Of a stretch of 64,000 bases of DNA, positions 48,222 to 57,689 are shown one piece after another; position 1 is the first letter of the stretch, and each line of letters opens with the position of its first letter. A model generated the notes under the pieces. That model was not told the origin of the DNA. It did not search any database and saw nothing but the letters and a program-made list of their open reading frames with translations. Source of the DNA: Butyrivibrio sp. (GTDB lineage Bacteria; Bacillota; Clostridia; Lachnospirales; Lachnospiraceae); the NCBI GenBank assembly GCA_023664865.1, contig JAMPEU010000014.1, positions 23,334-87,333 on the forward strand, written 5' to 3'. Both the position numbers and the translations under genes were made by a program.

Positions 48222-48509
48222 TTATTCTGAAAGAATTGCCAGAATGTCGCTCTGCCTTACGATAATATACTCGTCCTCGCCAAGCTTTACTTCCGTTCCT
48301 GCATATTTGGAATAAATAACCTCTTCTCCAACCTTTACTTCCATTTTAACTTCTTTGCCGTCTACAACGCCGCCCGGCCCTACTGCGATAACTTCCGCCT
48401 GCTGCGGTTTTTCTTTACTCTGTCCGGGAAGAACGATGCCGGATTTGGTTGTTTCTTCAGCCTCTAACTGTTTCAATACTACTCTGTCGCCCAATGGTAC
48501 TAATTTCAT
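48222..48509 (-). CDS. groES: Co-chaperonin GroES
   Basis: From the ATG at 48509, with AAGGAGG upstream, the protein has 95 residues. It begins MKLVPLGDRVVLKQ and has the mobile loop TTKSGIVLPG. An upstream in-frame extension has no support. It is the first gene of the groESL operon controlled by CIRCE. Confidence 0.97.
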   Translation of the reverse strand: MKLVPLGDRVVLKQLEAEETTKSGIVLPGQSKEKPQQAEVIAVGPGGVVDGKEVKMEVKVGEEVIYSKYAGTEVKLGEDEYIIVRQSDILAILSE

Positions 48510-48590
48510 AGCTCTGCCTCCTTGAATATAATAAATCTTTTCTTTTTGCAGCCGCATTTTATTCGTAACAGCTGCTATTTTATCTGTTTG

Positions 48591-48657
48591 TTAGCACTCA
48601 TTTATGTCGAGTGCTAATCGTTAAACATATATTACTCAGCCAACATTCACTTTGCAA
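48591..48657 (-). promoter_or_regulatory. groESL promoter with CIRCE operator
   Basis: A perfect CIRCE inverted repeat, TTAGCACTC-N9-GAGTGCTAA, lies at 48591-48617. Just upstream on the minus strand are TTGCAA (48652-48657) and TAATAT (48629-48634), 17 bases apart. The repressor HrcA would bind over the transcription start and lose hold on heat shock. HrcA itself is not in the window. Confidence 0.95.
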
Positions 48658-48779
48658 CTGTAAGCAGAAATGTTTTTCTAGGTATTATCTCGTTTTATCT
48701 CTCGTTTTCTTAATTTTTCTATTGTTTTCTTATCATTTCTTAAAAAATAGGATTTAATACTTTTTTTATAATTTGTAAT

Positions 48780-48954
48780 AGTTCAGCCATGCAGAAATGA
48801 ATGTCAAATTGCTCGTGGGAACTTGCTCACTAAGGGCAATTTGCACATTCATTTATATAGGGCGGACGCCTGACATAAATAATTTGCCAGCCAGCTCGTA
48901 ACTATTTTGTGTATAATGTATATTCCGGCAAATTATGAATGGCATGGCTGAACT
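48780..48954. repeat. Composite palindromic element with 13-bp inverted ends
   Basis: AGTTCAGCCATGC at 48780-48792 and its exact inverse at 48942-48954 enclose two hairpins. The first has arms at 48795-48812 and 48836-48854 (18 paired, one bulge) with a loop containing CACTAAGG, a stretch also seen in element E. The second has AATTTGCC (48881-48888) and GGCAAATT (48927-48934). The element lies after the GGDEF-like gene stop, upstream of groES, and may also end transcription. The rest of 48658-48779 is AT-rich with no gene. Confidence 0.7.
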
Positions 48955-48958
48955 GTTA

Positions 48959-49888
48959 CTATAATTTTCCTTTTTCCAGACGCACTCTGTATCCCGGAGC
49001 GTTTTTAATTTCAAGCTTGTTATTAAACATCTCGTACTCCGCATCGGGAAGCACATCTTCTATTCTTTCTTCCACATTGGTCTTATATACGACGCCGCAG
49101 GCGACAGAAGGCGCAATAATATCGTCTTCATATTCCATACAGGCTTTCTGCACCCTGCTGCAATAATCTTCGGCTTCATTATCTTCCGCCATAGGTATAA
49201 GGATGATAAATACGTCGCCGTCTATACGCCCGATAAGATAGTCGGATTTAGCTTCTTTTTTCAATATATCCGCTATCGTCTTTATCAGGCGGTCGCTTTC
49301 TTCATCGCCATAATTATCGTTTACATATTTCCAGTCGTTGATGTTGGCGTTAATTACCGCTATCGGTATAACCCCCGAATTATCCATAGCCCTCATGCGT
49401 TCCTCAAAGTAAAACTTATGATACACGCCTGTAAGGACGTCCTCATTGCCGCCGGAAGCCACATTTGCATGGCGCTCGTTCAGCTTATCTTCAAGCTCGT
49501 CCATATATATAGAAGATTCCCTGTGCAAATATGCTTTTTCACCCATATATGAAAACATAATAACAGTCGTGTCTAACATTCTTTCCACGTCATCAAGCCT
49601 GTCTGCGTCTACTCCGTCCGTTTTAGCATACAGATGCGCCACTGTCCTGTTATATATGCGCACCTTTCTTCCGGGTTCTCCCACGACGTCGGGTATAAAT
49701 CCCGCAAAATTGCCTACCGAGACTACTTTTTCCCCGTGTCTGTCCGTGAGTAAAATCTCTGCGCCCGTTACCGCCGCGAGCGCTTTAAGATGTGCGGTAA
49801 GCGAACCCACCGGATACAGATTATCCATCGCATAATTTCTGATATTCTCATTGATTCTCTTGTCAAAAGGAACTTCATTATACTTCAT
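48959..49888 (-). CDS. Degenerate GGDEF-domain protein
   Basis: The 309-residue soluble protein has an N-terminal sensory-like domain (about 25-125), a coiled linker and a GGDEF-type fold (about 150-305: NEDVLTGVYHKFYFEERM, INDWKYVNDNYGDEESDRL). The active-site loop reads DGDVF where GG(D/E)EF is needed, so cyclase activity is unlikely; it may bind c-di-GMP, another nucleotide or a partner. No receiver, EAL or transmembrane part is seen. Confidence 0.8.
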   Translation of the reverse strand: MKYNEVPFDKRINENIRNYAMDNLYPVGSLTAHLKALAAVTGAEILLTDRHGEKVVSVGNFAGFIPDVVGEPGRKVRIYNRTVAHLYAKTDGVDADRLDDVERMLDTTVIMFSYMGEKAYLHRESSIYMDELEDKLNERHANVASGGNEDVLTGVYHKFYFEERMRAMDNSGVIPIAVINANINDWKYVNDNYGDEESDRLIKTIADILKKEAKSDYLIGRIDGDVFIILIPMAEDNEAEDYCSRVQKACMEYEDDIIAPSVACGVVYKTNVEERIEDVLPDAEYEMFNNKLEIKNAPGYRVRLEKGKL

Positions 49889-49942
49889 ACTGTATACCTC
49901 TCTCGTCCTTATTAATCTACTTACAAACCGCGCTTACACGCC

Positions 49943-50431
49943 CTATGTTGATTGATACCACTCTAATTCCTTCGCCGGTATTGTTGTATAGTTATCCGCA
50001 CCTTCTCCAATTCTAAGTATCACATTGTTTATTCCCGCCTGGATAATCATCCTTGCGCATAGCGGGCAGGGTTTTGCCCTATGCACGGAGCAATCCTCCG
50101 GATTGATGCCAGCCAAATATAAATCGGCTCCCATAGTCTGTTCCCGTGAGCAGTTTAACAAAGCGTTCGCCTCCGCATGAATGGCACGGCATATTCCATA
50201 GCCTTCGCCTTGGTGCATATTTAGCGGAATGCGAGGACATTTGCCAATATCGCAGCAGTTTTCAAATCCCCTGGGGGAGCCATTGTATCCTGTGGAAATA
50301 ACGGCGTCGTCTTTTACTATTACCGCCCCGTACTTTCGCTTTATGCACGTGCTTCTGTAGGCAAAAGCCTCCGCGCAGTTCAGATAAGTGTCGCATTTTG
50401 ATATTCTTATGTTTCCCTGTGGTATTACCAT
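49943..50431 (-). CDS. dCMP deaminase-family protein
   Basis: The 162-residue zinc deaminase has the catalytic HAEANAL motif (about 93) and PCPLC (about 128) of the cytidine/deoxycytidylate deaminase family, and the insert CCDIGKCPR typical of the ComEB/dCMP deaminase branch. The expected role is dCMP to dUMP in thymidylate supply. It sits after greA in the same direction with a gap of 36 bases. Confidence 0.88.
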   Translation of the reverse strand: MVIPQGNIRISKCDTYLNCAEAFAYRSTCIKRKYGAVIVKDDAVISTGYNGSPRGFENCCDIGKCPRIPLNMHQGEGYGICRAIHAEANALLNCSREQTMGADLYLAGINPEDCSVHRAKPCPLCARMIIQAGINNVILRIGEGADNYTTIPAKELEWYQST

Positions 50432-50467
50432 AGAAATCCCCTGTTCCTTTCATAACCTGCGGCTGCC

Positions 50468-50971
50468 CTAAAAACTTCTCAGCTTATCGCTTCCATCGTC
50501 CACAGTATTCTCTATTGATTTTATTATAACATAATATCCGTAACTGTCATTTACCTTTACATACACCCTGTCGCCAACCTTATGTCCAAGAAGCGCCTTC
50601 CCTAACGGCGATTCCGTGCTGATAAGCCCTTTTAGCGAATCACCCCTTACTGTGGTCACAAGCTTGTACTTCTCTGATATTCCGTCTTCTTCGAAAAATA
50701 CCTCTACCGTATTATTCATTCCGACCTCATCCTCGGCGGATTCATCGGATACAATAACAGCTGTTCTTATCATTCTTTCCAGGTAGCGGATTCTGCTTTC
50801 GTTCTGGTTTTTCACCTTCTTAGCCGCATGGTACTCAAAGTTCTCGCTCAAGTCACCGTGCGCCCGCGCCGCTTTCACATCTTCAAGCGCTTCCTTGCGT
50901 ACCACAAGCTTTCTGTATTCTATTTCTTCCTGCATCTTTTCGATATCCTGCCTGGTTAATTCATTATTCAT
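50468..50971 (-). CDS. greA: Transcription elongation factor GreA
   Basis: The 167-residue protein has the N-terminal coiled-coil with HGDLSENFEYHAAK, keeping the acidic tip residues that rescue backtracked RNA polymerase, and the C-terminal FKBP-like domain (ISTESPLGKALLGHKVGD). The start is the ATG at 50971, with GGAAGGGGAG upstream; an extension to 51001 lacks support. Confidence 0.9.
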   Translation of the reverse strand: MNNELTRQDIEKMQEEIEYRKLVVRKEALEDVKAARAHGDLSENFEYHAAKKVKNQNESRIRYLERMIRTAVIVSDESAEDEVGMNNTVEVFFEEDGISEKYKLVTTVRGDSLKGLISTESPLGKALLGHKVGDRVYVKVNDSYGYYVIIKSIENTVDDGSDKLRSF

Positions 50972-51038
50972 AGATGCTCCCCTTCCAAATACAGGGGACA
51001 TCCCCCTGCGGAAATGCCCCCTGTGTGAAATCCGTTTT

Positions 51039-52181
51039 CTATACCGTCTGCGACTTGCCGATATACACGGGGAATGTATCAGTTCCCTTCATTTCTTTGC
51101 CGGCTGAAATAATGACATTCTTGTCAGTAACAAGATATTCAATATTCGCGCCTGCACCTACTTCCGTTCCCTGCATCAGGACACAGTTCTTCACCTTCGC
51201 CCCTTTTGCAATTTTAACTCCACGGAACAGAATACTGTTCTCTACCTCGCCTTCAATGACGCAGCCATCTGCAGCCATTACTTCCTGCACCTTTGCCCCA
51301 TCGATATATCTGGTAGGATCGCCGCCGTGGAGCTTAGTATAAATCGGAGCCCCTGAGAATAGAGCGTCCAGATTATAATCGTCCAAAAGCTTCATATTTT
51401 CATCAAAATAACTCTTCATATCGCTGATACGCGCCACATATCCGTCATACCTGTAAGCATGAACATTGAGCTTACTAAGCAGCGGAAGCAGTACATCGCG
51501 CTCAAAATAATGCTGTCCGTGTATAAACGCCGTATTAATTATATCAATTAAAAGCTCGCGTTCTATTACATATATATTCATGGAGAAGTTCTGTACCCCT
51601 AAATCCTGCGGATTAACATATATTTTCGTGACTCTGCCGGCTTCGATTTCAAAAGTATAATAATAACACTTGTCATCTAATTGTGCCGTAACAAAGCCAA
51701 GCGGCAGCTCCTGCTCGTTATACGCGATTGTAACGTCTGCGCCGCTGTCGATATGCTCCTGTATCATCGCCTTAAAATCGAAATTAACGGCTATATTGGT
51801 ATCCGTCATAATTACATATTTTTCCTTCTGGTCCTTGAGGAAATTTAAGATACCCGCTAACGCTTCGACACGTCCGATATACGGTTTGGAAGTCTTCTCC
51901 GCAAATGGCGGGAATATATTTAATCCCCCGTTTTTACGCACCAAATCCCATTCGCGCCCTGAACCGAGATGATCCATAAGCGAATGATAATTGTTGTTTA
52001 CCATGATTGAAACATTTCCTATATTACAGTGCGTCATGCTGGATAAGATAAAATCTATCATACGGTAACGGCTGGCGAAAGGAATCGACGCCATCAGCCT
52101 GACATTAACAAGCTCCGGAACCAGCGCATCATAACTGTTGGGAAAAATAATGCCGAGAGCGCTCATATCTGAATTCAGCAT
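51039..52181 (-). CDS. glgD: Glucose-1-phosphate adenylyltransferase subunit GlgD
   Basis: The 380-residue protein has the nucleotidyltransferase fold followed by a left-handed beta-helix. It lacks the N-terminal glycine-rich loop of active GlgC and matches GlgD, the regulatory subunit that enhances GlgC in Bacillota. Its ATG overlaps the glgC stop by 7 bases, so the two are translationally coupled. Confidence 0.93.
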   Translation of the reverse strand: MLNSDMSALGIIFPNSYDALVPELVNVRLMASIPFASRYRMIDFILSSMTHCNIGNVSIMVNNNYHSLMDHLGSGREWDLVRKNGGLNIFPPFAEKTSKPYIGRVEALAGILNFLKDQKEKYVIMTDTNIAVNFDFKAMIQEHIDSGADVTIAYNEQELPLGFVTAQLDDKCYYYTFEIEAGRVTKIYVNPQDLGVQNFSMNIYVIERELLIDIINTAFIHGQHYFERDVLLPLLSKLNVHAYRYDGYVARISDMKSYFDENMKLLDDYNLDALFSGAPIYTKLHGGDPTRYIDGAKVQEVMAADGCVIEGEVENSILFRGVKIAKGAKVKNCVLMQGTEVGAGANIEYLVTDKNVIISAGKEMKGTDTFPVYIGKSQTV

Positions 52182-53383
52182 ACTTCTTCACCGCCTTTCA
52201 CATCTTTATTTACCATGGCTTTCGGACCTACCACAGCATTATCACCGATTGTAATGCCCGCGCCGATTGTTGCGACATCGTTGCCCTCACCTGACGGCAT
52301 AGCCCCTACTACTGCATTCGCGCCGATTGTCACATTTTCCGCGACTATACAGTGCCGCACTACTGCACCCGACTTAATCACTGTGTTGCCCATAACGACC
52401 GCATCTTCAATCAATGCGCCTTTTTCCACCCTGACGCCTTCAAACAGAATGGAGTGTCTTACCGTGCCTTTTATACGGCAGCCGTCCGTAACCATGGAGT
52501 TTTCAACTTCCGCTCCCGCGCTTACCTTCTGCCCCGGCAGCGCGCTCTTGCGGCTGTAAATCTTCCAGTCTTCGTCAAACAGGTTGATTCCGCTGTGTTC
52601 CGGATCGAGAACCTCCATATTCGCTTCCCATAAAGATGAAATAGTTCCGACATCCTTCCAGTATCCGCTGAAATGATATGCGTACATTCTCCTGTCGTCC
52701 CTTAAAAGGTTAGGAATGATGTTATTGCCGAAGTCATTCTCTGAATTAGGATCTGCTTCATCCTCTTCCAAATACTTCTTTAAAATATCCCAGTTAAAAA
52801 TATATATGCCCATTGAAGCAAGGTTCGACTTAGGCTCCTTTGGTTTCTCCTGGAACTCTGTAATTCTGTCGTCTTCGTCCGCAACCATCAGGCCGAAACG
52901 CGAGGCTTCCTCCCACGGAACCTCCATAACCGCTACGCTGAACTCCGCGTTCTTTTCCTTATGGAAACGCAAGAAATCACTGTAATCCTGCTTACATATC
53001 TGGTCGCCTGAAAGAATAATCACATACTCAGGATCATATCTTTCGATAAATGAAAGATTTTGATAAATTGCATTTGCCGTACCCTTATACCAGTCCGACT
53101 TCTCAGCTTTCTGATAAGGCGGCAGAACCCGTACTCCCCCATACAGACGGTCCAAATCCCACGGTTGTCCGTTTCCGATATACTCATTCAGCACTAACGG
53201 TTGGTACTGAGTCAGAATCCCCACCGTGTCAATACCGGAATTCACGCAGTTAGAAAGCGGAAAATCGATGATACGGTATTTGCCGCCAAACGGAACTGCC
53301 GGTTTCGCAAGTTTCTCTGTCAGTGCGTACAGACGTGAACCTTGTCCGCCTGCAAGAAGCATTGCAATCATTTCCTTTGCCAT
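52175..53383 (-). CDS. glgC: Glucose-1-phosphate adenylyltransferase GlgC
   Basis: GlgC makes ADP-glucose for glycogen. The 402-residue protein has the pyrophosphorylase loop [20 protein letters not shown] (about 10-29), the catalytic region [10 protein letters not shown], and a C-terminal beta-helix (about 290-400). Glycogen synthase and branching-enzyme genes are not in the window. Confidence 0.96.
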   Translation of the reverse strand: MAKEMIAMLLAGGQGSRLYALTEKLAKPAVPFGGKYRIIDFPLSNCVNSGIDTVGILTQYQPLVLNEYIGNGQPWDLDRLYGGVRVLPPYQKAEKSDWYKGTANAIYQNLSFIERYDPEYVIILSGDQICKQDYSDFLRFHKEKNAEFSVAVMEVPWEEASRFGLMVADEDDRITEFQEKPKEPKSNLASMGIYIFNWDILKKYLEEDEADPNSENDFGNNIIPNLLRDDRRMYAYHFSGYWKDVGTISSLWEANMEVLDPEHSGINLFDEDWKIYSRKSALPGQKVSAGAEVENSMVTDGCRIKGTVRHSILFEGVRVEKGALIEDAVVMGNTVIKSGAVVRHCIVAENVTIGANAVVGAMPSGEGNDVATIGAGITIGDNAVVGPKAMVNKDVKGGEEVC

Positions 53384-53415
53384 AGTCTTACCCCCTTTAA
53401 TTTACTCATGTATAT

Positions 53416-53445
53416 AGTGTACCACAGAAATATTTTCCATGTAAA
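53416..53445 (-). promoter_or_regulatory. Likely promoter for glgCD
   Basis: TTTACA (53440-53445) and TACACT (53416-53421) on the minus strand are 18 bases apart, in the short gap before glgC. Confidence 0.45.
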
Positions 53446-53460
53446 GGCAAAAAGCAAAGA

Positions 53461-53478
53461 GCGGCTATTTTCAGCCGC
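53461..53478 (-). terminator. Terminator overlapping the LysM-gene stop codon
   Basis: GCGGCT and AGCCGC pair around a 6-base loop. The upstream arm includes the stop TGA (53471-53473), and TCTTTGCTTTTT follows on the minus strand. Confidence 0.8.
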
Positions 53479-54469
53479 CCAAAATTCTCTCTTTTGCATT
53501 CTTCTTTTCTTTCGGCAGATTCGACGCCTCGCCAAAGATGCCATCGTAATACTTTTCCACCCACTCAAAGGGATTGTGGATTCCCTTAACCGCCCACTCT
53601 TTGGATGGGCTCAGCATAACATTGTAATCATTCACAGAAAAGTCCGCCTCTGACTCTTCCGCAAGTTCTTCAAAGCTCCCCGCCATATATAGCACGATGC
53701 CCTCAATGCCTTCGTCCATCTGAAATCCCGTGAACTCCGCCTGAATATGCTCAGTCTGGCAAACCGTATGGCAGACATGTATATCCAGACTGCCCGTATA
53801 TCCATACTGCGCCCCGTCAATAGTATGGCAATATGAAAACATATAAATATCCGTTTTGCCCTCAGAACTGTATTTGTGAAATTCTAAATCAGAAACCTGT
53901 GCCTTATAATTCTTTTTCACATAATCCGTAACCAGCTTCTTAACGTTCTCCCAATCTGACAGGCTTTTTACCCCCGCATCTTCCTTATCCCGTAAAAGGC
54001 AGACTACCGCCGCATCTGATTGCCTGTCGTAAAAGGCATCGTTTGCATACGCCTCACCCTCTCCAAGAATGCCAAAAGCCCAATTTTCGGGCATCCCGTG
54101 GCGATATTCAGGCGTCTTAATGCCGTTTACCCCCGTCCGTTTTCTGACACAGACATTTCTTCCCACTTGAAGCCGCAGCCCCGGATAAATCAAGTCGGGA
54201 TTTTCAATTTTTCCTTCATTCTGCCTGACAAGCTGCATATAATCGCCGCCGTTTCCTAAAAACCGCTCCGCAATGCCCCATAAGCAATCCCCTTCACGAA
54301 CCTCGTACTCGTCCAATTCTTCCGTCAGGACATTATAATTTCCCTGTTCTTTCGCAGGCACATCATAATATATTTCATATGCTTCCTTTGCCTGCGCCTC
54401 ATTATTGTATGTCAGGGCAAAAAAACATGCAAATGCCGTGGTCATCATTATTTTCGATATGCTTACCAT
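53471..54469 (-). CDS. Secreted LysM-domain protein
   Basis: From the ATG at 54469 the protein has 332 residues: a signal peptide ending near NNEAQA, then a LysM domain (about 55-105, YEVREGDCLWGIAERFLGNG and NPDLIYPGLRL), and a C-terminal domain of about 200 residues that is not recognised. The ATG overlaps the stop of the lipoprotein gene as ATGGTAA and has GGAAGAGAG upstream. A peptidoglycan-binding envelope role is likely; no catalytic domain is seen. Confidence 0.82.
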   Translation of the reverse strand: MVSISKIMMTTAFACFFALTYNNEAQAKEAYEIYYDVPAKEQGNYNVLTEELDEYEVREGDCLWGIAERFLGNGGDYMQLVRQNEGKIENPDLIYPGLRLQVGRNVCVRKRTGVNGIKTPEYRHGMPENWAFGILGEGEAYANDAFYDRQSDAAVVCLLRDKEDAGVKSLSDWENVKKLVTDYVKKNYKAQVSDLEFHKYSSEGKTDIYMFSYCHTIDGAQYGYTGSLDIHVCHTVCQTEHIQAEFTGFQMDEGIEGIVLYMAGSFEELAEESEADFSVNDYNVMLSPSKEWAVKGIHNPFEWVEKYYDGIFGEASNLPKEKKNAKERILGG

Positions 54470-55395
54470 TCTCTCTCTTCCCAGAAATCCCATACGCTTG
54501 CGTCCTCTCCCAGCCAAATGTTTTCTGTCAGTTCACAATCAACCACTTCGCCCGTATTCTCCGATTTATCATATAATTCCCAAAATTCCGACTCTGTGCG
54601 GTAAGCCTCTAAATCCGCCACCGCAAAATGCGCATAAAAAGTATTGTCCTTCGGCGTACCCGCGCCAAACGCGCTCGGCTTCGGGTCATATGAAATGCCT
54701 ATCACAAAATCTTTATTTTCATCTATGTAAAAGAAGGGCGTAAACATATAATATTCCGCCGATTCCTCATCTTCTCCCAAAAACCAAGCACGGAACGTAT
54801 CGCGCGTATCTTCATCATTTACAACCAAGTCGTCATACATTCCATCTTCCTCCACCTGCGCGCACCAAAGCGACATAAAATCATCATCTATCCTAAAAAT
54901 ATCGGCAAGCCGGTACTGTTCTCCGGTCATAAGATTAATCGTAACGCTGCGCCGCGTCATTCTCGTATAATATACAGGCGAAATCGGCGCATACGCCTCA
55001 TGGAAGCCTACGCTAATAAGATATTGACTATGGAAGTCAACGTCACACGACACATCGCTGCAATAAATTGAATATTCTTCTTGAATCTCCTTGACGGTTT
55101 CGTCCGGCGTAAAATGCCAGTAATTCGCCATTTCCATCGCCGTATCATAAAGCGTCTTATTGATTTCTTCTATCTGCTCTCCCTCAATCCCTGACAGAAC
55201 CGGATATTCTATGGTAATTACGTCCCAATAATCATACTGCTCCGTATACTCGTCCACATACTGCTGCTTTTCCACGGTATAGTCCGTATAGCCTTTAGGC
55301 GCTCCCATGCCACCGCAGCCGCCAAGCATAAGACAGACTGCCGCAGATGCAAGGCTTAAGCAGGCCGCTGCCGTTTTATTCTTCTTTTTCCACAT
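54463..55395 (-). CDS. Lipoprotein with DUF4163/DUF3298-like (RsiV/PdaC-like) architecture
   Basis: The 310-residue protein has a lipoprotein signal peptide with lipobox LGGC. The body resembles the DUF4163-DUF3298 pair: DYWDVITIEYPVLSGI, a central HSQYLISVGFHEAYAPISP and LMTGEQYRLADIF, then FFYIDENKDFVIGISYDPKP. Such domains occur in RsiV-type anti-sigma factors and in wall-binding proteins. It is co-transcribed with the LysM gene, so an envelope sensor or binding role is likely. The family call is moderate. Confidence 0.72.
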   Translation of the reverse strand: MWKKKNKTAAACLSLASAAVCLMLGGCGGMGAPKGYTDYTVEKQQYVDEYTEQYDYWDVITIEYPVLSGIEGEQIEEINKTLYDTAMEMANYWHFTPDETVKEIQEEYSIYCSDVSCDVDFHSQYLISVGFHEAYAPISPVYYTRMTRRSVTINLMTGEQYRLADIFRIDDDFMSLWCAQVEEDGMYDDLVVNDEDTRDTFRAWFLGEDEESAEYYMFTPFFYIDENKDFVIGISYDPKPSAFGAGTPKDNTFYAHFAVADLEAYRTESEFWELYDKSENTGEVVDCELTENIWLGEDASVWDFWEEREW

Positions 55396-55428
55396 AATGA
55401 TGCTCCCCTCTTTGATGTTTTTACCACT

Positions 55429-55475
55429 ATTGTAAATGATAATTGCATCAAAGTTGCATCATAGTTGTATCAAAA
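55429..55475 (-). promoter_or_regulatory. Promoter with three 11-bp direct repeats (OmpR/PhoB-type layout)
   Basis: On the minus strand the heptamers GATACAA, GATGCAA and GATGCAA recur every 11 bases (plus-strand units at 55443, 55454 and 55465). The last one ends 8 bases before a -10 TACAAT (55429-55434), and there is no usable -35. Heptamers in 11-bp phase ending 8 bases from the -10 are the arrangement used by OmpR/PhoB-type winged-helix activators. The rest of 55476-55634 is AT-rich with no gene seen. Confidence 0.55.
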
Positions 55476-55634
55476 GTGTTTCATTTGGGGAAAAAATTTC
55501 ATACATTATCAATCTACTTTTTCATATCATATTTTGCAGATTTTCAAAAAATATTCGTGTAATTTAGTGTTAAAATTCAATAAAAATACAGACAACTCTT
55601 AAAACATATAGTCATCTGTATTCTATCACCAGCC

Positions 55635-55826
55635 TTATACAAGTTGCTTCCCATACTGCTTCAAATACGTTTCTGCCCGGTTTAACGGCAGTCCGATAAT
55701 TTTCTCTTGCAGCTTTTTCAGGATTTCTGAATCCTCAAGACTAACTTTCTGCCCTATTTCAATAATCGTCCTTATTTTAATTTTATCAGATTCAGTTTCA
55801 ATAACAGTTCCACCCATAATGTTCAC
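55635..55826 (-). pseudogene. Remnant of a duplicated small gene
   Basis: The 63-codon frame corresponds to the last third of the 146-residue protein at 58238-58678 (shared NIMGGTVIETESDKIKIR and IIGLPLNRAETYLKQYG). The stretch 55771-55823 is identical to 58374-58426 over 53 bases. The N-terminal two thirds are absent. It marks the left border of the decayed accessory region. Confidence 0.65.
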
Positions 55827-56006
55827 CAGCCTCCCTCATTATACCCATCAGACATTATAAAAGCAATCAACTTTACAAGATAAACTTATAAGCGAGAATT
55901 TTCAAGGTAAATGCAACACACTTGTCAGTTCCCGTGACGGTTTCGACCTTACTGCCTCACAGTTCCAGAAGAACACTCCAAAAGATATATTTCACCCTCT
56001 ATCCCT

Positions 56007-56261
56007 TTATATATCTTCTTCTATATATCCCGTTCTTAGCATTAGTCTTTTATTCCAACGAATCTGATATTTTCTATATTCAGATGAACGAATTTCCTGA
56101 GTCCTACATTTATTAGCTACAATCCGATATCGTAAGCTATAACCAGAAAGTTGTTGAATCAACGCTTTTTCTGTTCCTTCTAATTGTTTTACAGCTTTTA
56201 CCAAATCAGAACCTTTTAGTTCAATCAGATATGCTATCTTAGCCGCTTCATTCATTAACAA
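56007..56261 (-). CDS. Small PD-(D/E)XK-nuclease-like protein, probably 5'-truncated
   Basis: The 84-codon frame starts with TTG at 56261 (ATG at 56255 is in frame) and overlaps the AAA-ATPase gene. It contains IELKGSDLVKAVKQLEGT, where the E-x-K spacing and hydrophobic strand look like the core of PD-(D/E)XK nucleases. In the same frame 11 further codons upstream read TFKLTGKRCDYLL; its Asp would be the missing first acidic residue, but a TGA precedes and no ATG is available. I think the gene has lost its 5' end. The family assignment is by motif only. Confidence 0.5.
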   Translation of the reverse strand: MLMNEAAKIAYLIELKGSDLVKAVKQLEGTEKALIQQLSGYSLRYRIVANKCRTQEIRSSEYRKYQIRWNKRLMLRTGYIEEDI

Positions 56262-57583
56262 ATAATCGCATCTTTTTCCTGTAAGTTTAAAAGTTCATCA
56301 AATTCAGCATTTATTACCTTTGAAATTTCATCAATCTTTTCATTCTGAATCATATGCACTTCCGTATCCATACAATTTTCAACTGTTCCATTTTTTACAA
56401 ACCACGAATCAAATTTCTTATTATCAAGCCAAATTGACATTGGTATAATTTCATCCGCCTTTCTTGAATATTGGCTTGGAATGGTGTGCGCATATAATAA
56501 ATTATTCAAAGTTCCAAGTACATACGGACTATGAGTAGTCAGCACTACCGAATGTTTGCAATTACTTACCAAAGCAATTAGTTCCGTAATATACTTTTGT
56601 GATTCAGGAAACAGATGTGATTCCGGTTCTTCAATAATAAACATAATTGGCGTTTGCTGCAGCAGATAATAAAATAACAAGTTCAAAATCCAGACACATT
56701 CCTGCTGACCTGATGATGAAAAGTTAGTTTTAACATATTTTCCGTTTTCAAGAACAATCTGTTCTTCCCCATTGCTGTAGCGATATGTGCCTCGGAGTAT
56801 TTTTTCAATCAGGTTTAATGCCTGTTGTACAATCTGCGACGGCAGGCTGGTTTTGTTTCCATAATATGCCGTTAATCCCTGAATTCCTTCTGAGAACTCT
56901 GACCTTATCCGCAATATCCGCTCCAAATAGTCCTTTGTACAACAGTCGAGGGAACGCTTCTGCTCATCACCCATAGTTGCATAAATATAAGCAAATTGTT
57001 GGGATAGCAAAGTCATCATGCTTCTTCCTGCAGGAATATACACAACAGAGAAATTGTCATCAAATATATTATACAATTCTGTCTTTAACTTTTTTATATT
57101 CTCATTAGGTATTCCTAATGATGTAGCTGTAAAATAATTATTCTTTTCCCCCAGGATTTTTAACAAATCTTCACTGAAAGTTATATATATAGTCAGATGA
57201 AGAAAATTTAATATCCTCTTTAAGAGAAACCTTTATGAAGCACGTATCTGTAAAATAATATTCCATACACATATCGTTTGACATTCCCAATAATGAACCA
57301 AATGTCCTCAAAAATTTTTCCTTTAAATAATTCTCCAACCCATTACTTAAGCTGGTTCCATATATAACATCATACTCTGACTCAAACCCCAATATGGGTA
57401 CTCCATTAAATGCCTGCGTTTGAACCAGTTCTATAATATCATCCTTTATTGTCCTAAAATAATAAATTGCTTTTGCTATTGTACTTTTCCCAGATGCCTG
57501 GAACCCTGTCAATGTCATGAATTGGTCACATTCCAACTCACACTGTTCTATTGGTCCAAGTTTTTTATAATTAATCTATGCAT
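56255..57583 (-). pseudogene. AAA-family ATPase with two frameshifts
   Basis: Restored, the gene would run from the ATG at 57583 (AGAGGTG 6 bases upstream) to 56255, about 443 residues. The start MHRLIIKNL goes out of frame near 57556, where one G seems missing; the next frame has GPIEQCEL and Walker A GFQASGKST. A second shift near 57182-57191, in a run of five TA units, leads to the C-terminal half with IMFIIEEPESHLFPE (Walker B) and VVLTTHSPYVLG (switch His). It resembles SMC-like AAA ATPases that pair with nucleases in defence loci; the nuclease-like frame follows with a 7-base overlap. Confidence 0.75.
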
Positions 57584-57626
57584 CCATCGCACCTCTAACC
57601 GACATTTTGTTTACTATAAGCCCTGC

Positions 57627-57689
57627 CTATTTTTCCAGATAAAAATCTATATCATCTTTTGTGAAGTCTCTAATATTATCAGACAACAT
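57627..57689 (-). other. Possible 20-codon frame overlapping the end of the upstream gene
   Basis: An ATG at 57689, with GAGGTGCGGG directly upstream, opens a 20-codon frame rich in Asp and Lys that ends at a TAG. It may be a leftover of a longer gene: the same frame carries further open stretches between two stops down to the AAA pseudogene. Coding is not established. Confidence 0.25.

Noticed and set aside
55922-56116. Plus-strand frame of 64 codons
   Set aside because: It is hydrophobic noise opposite the nuclease-like gene, without a ribosome site.
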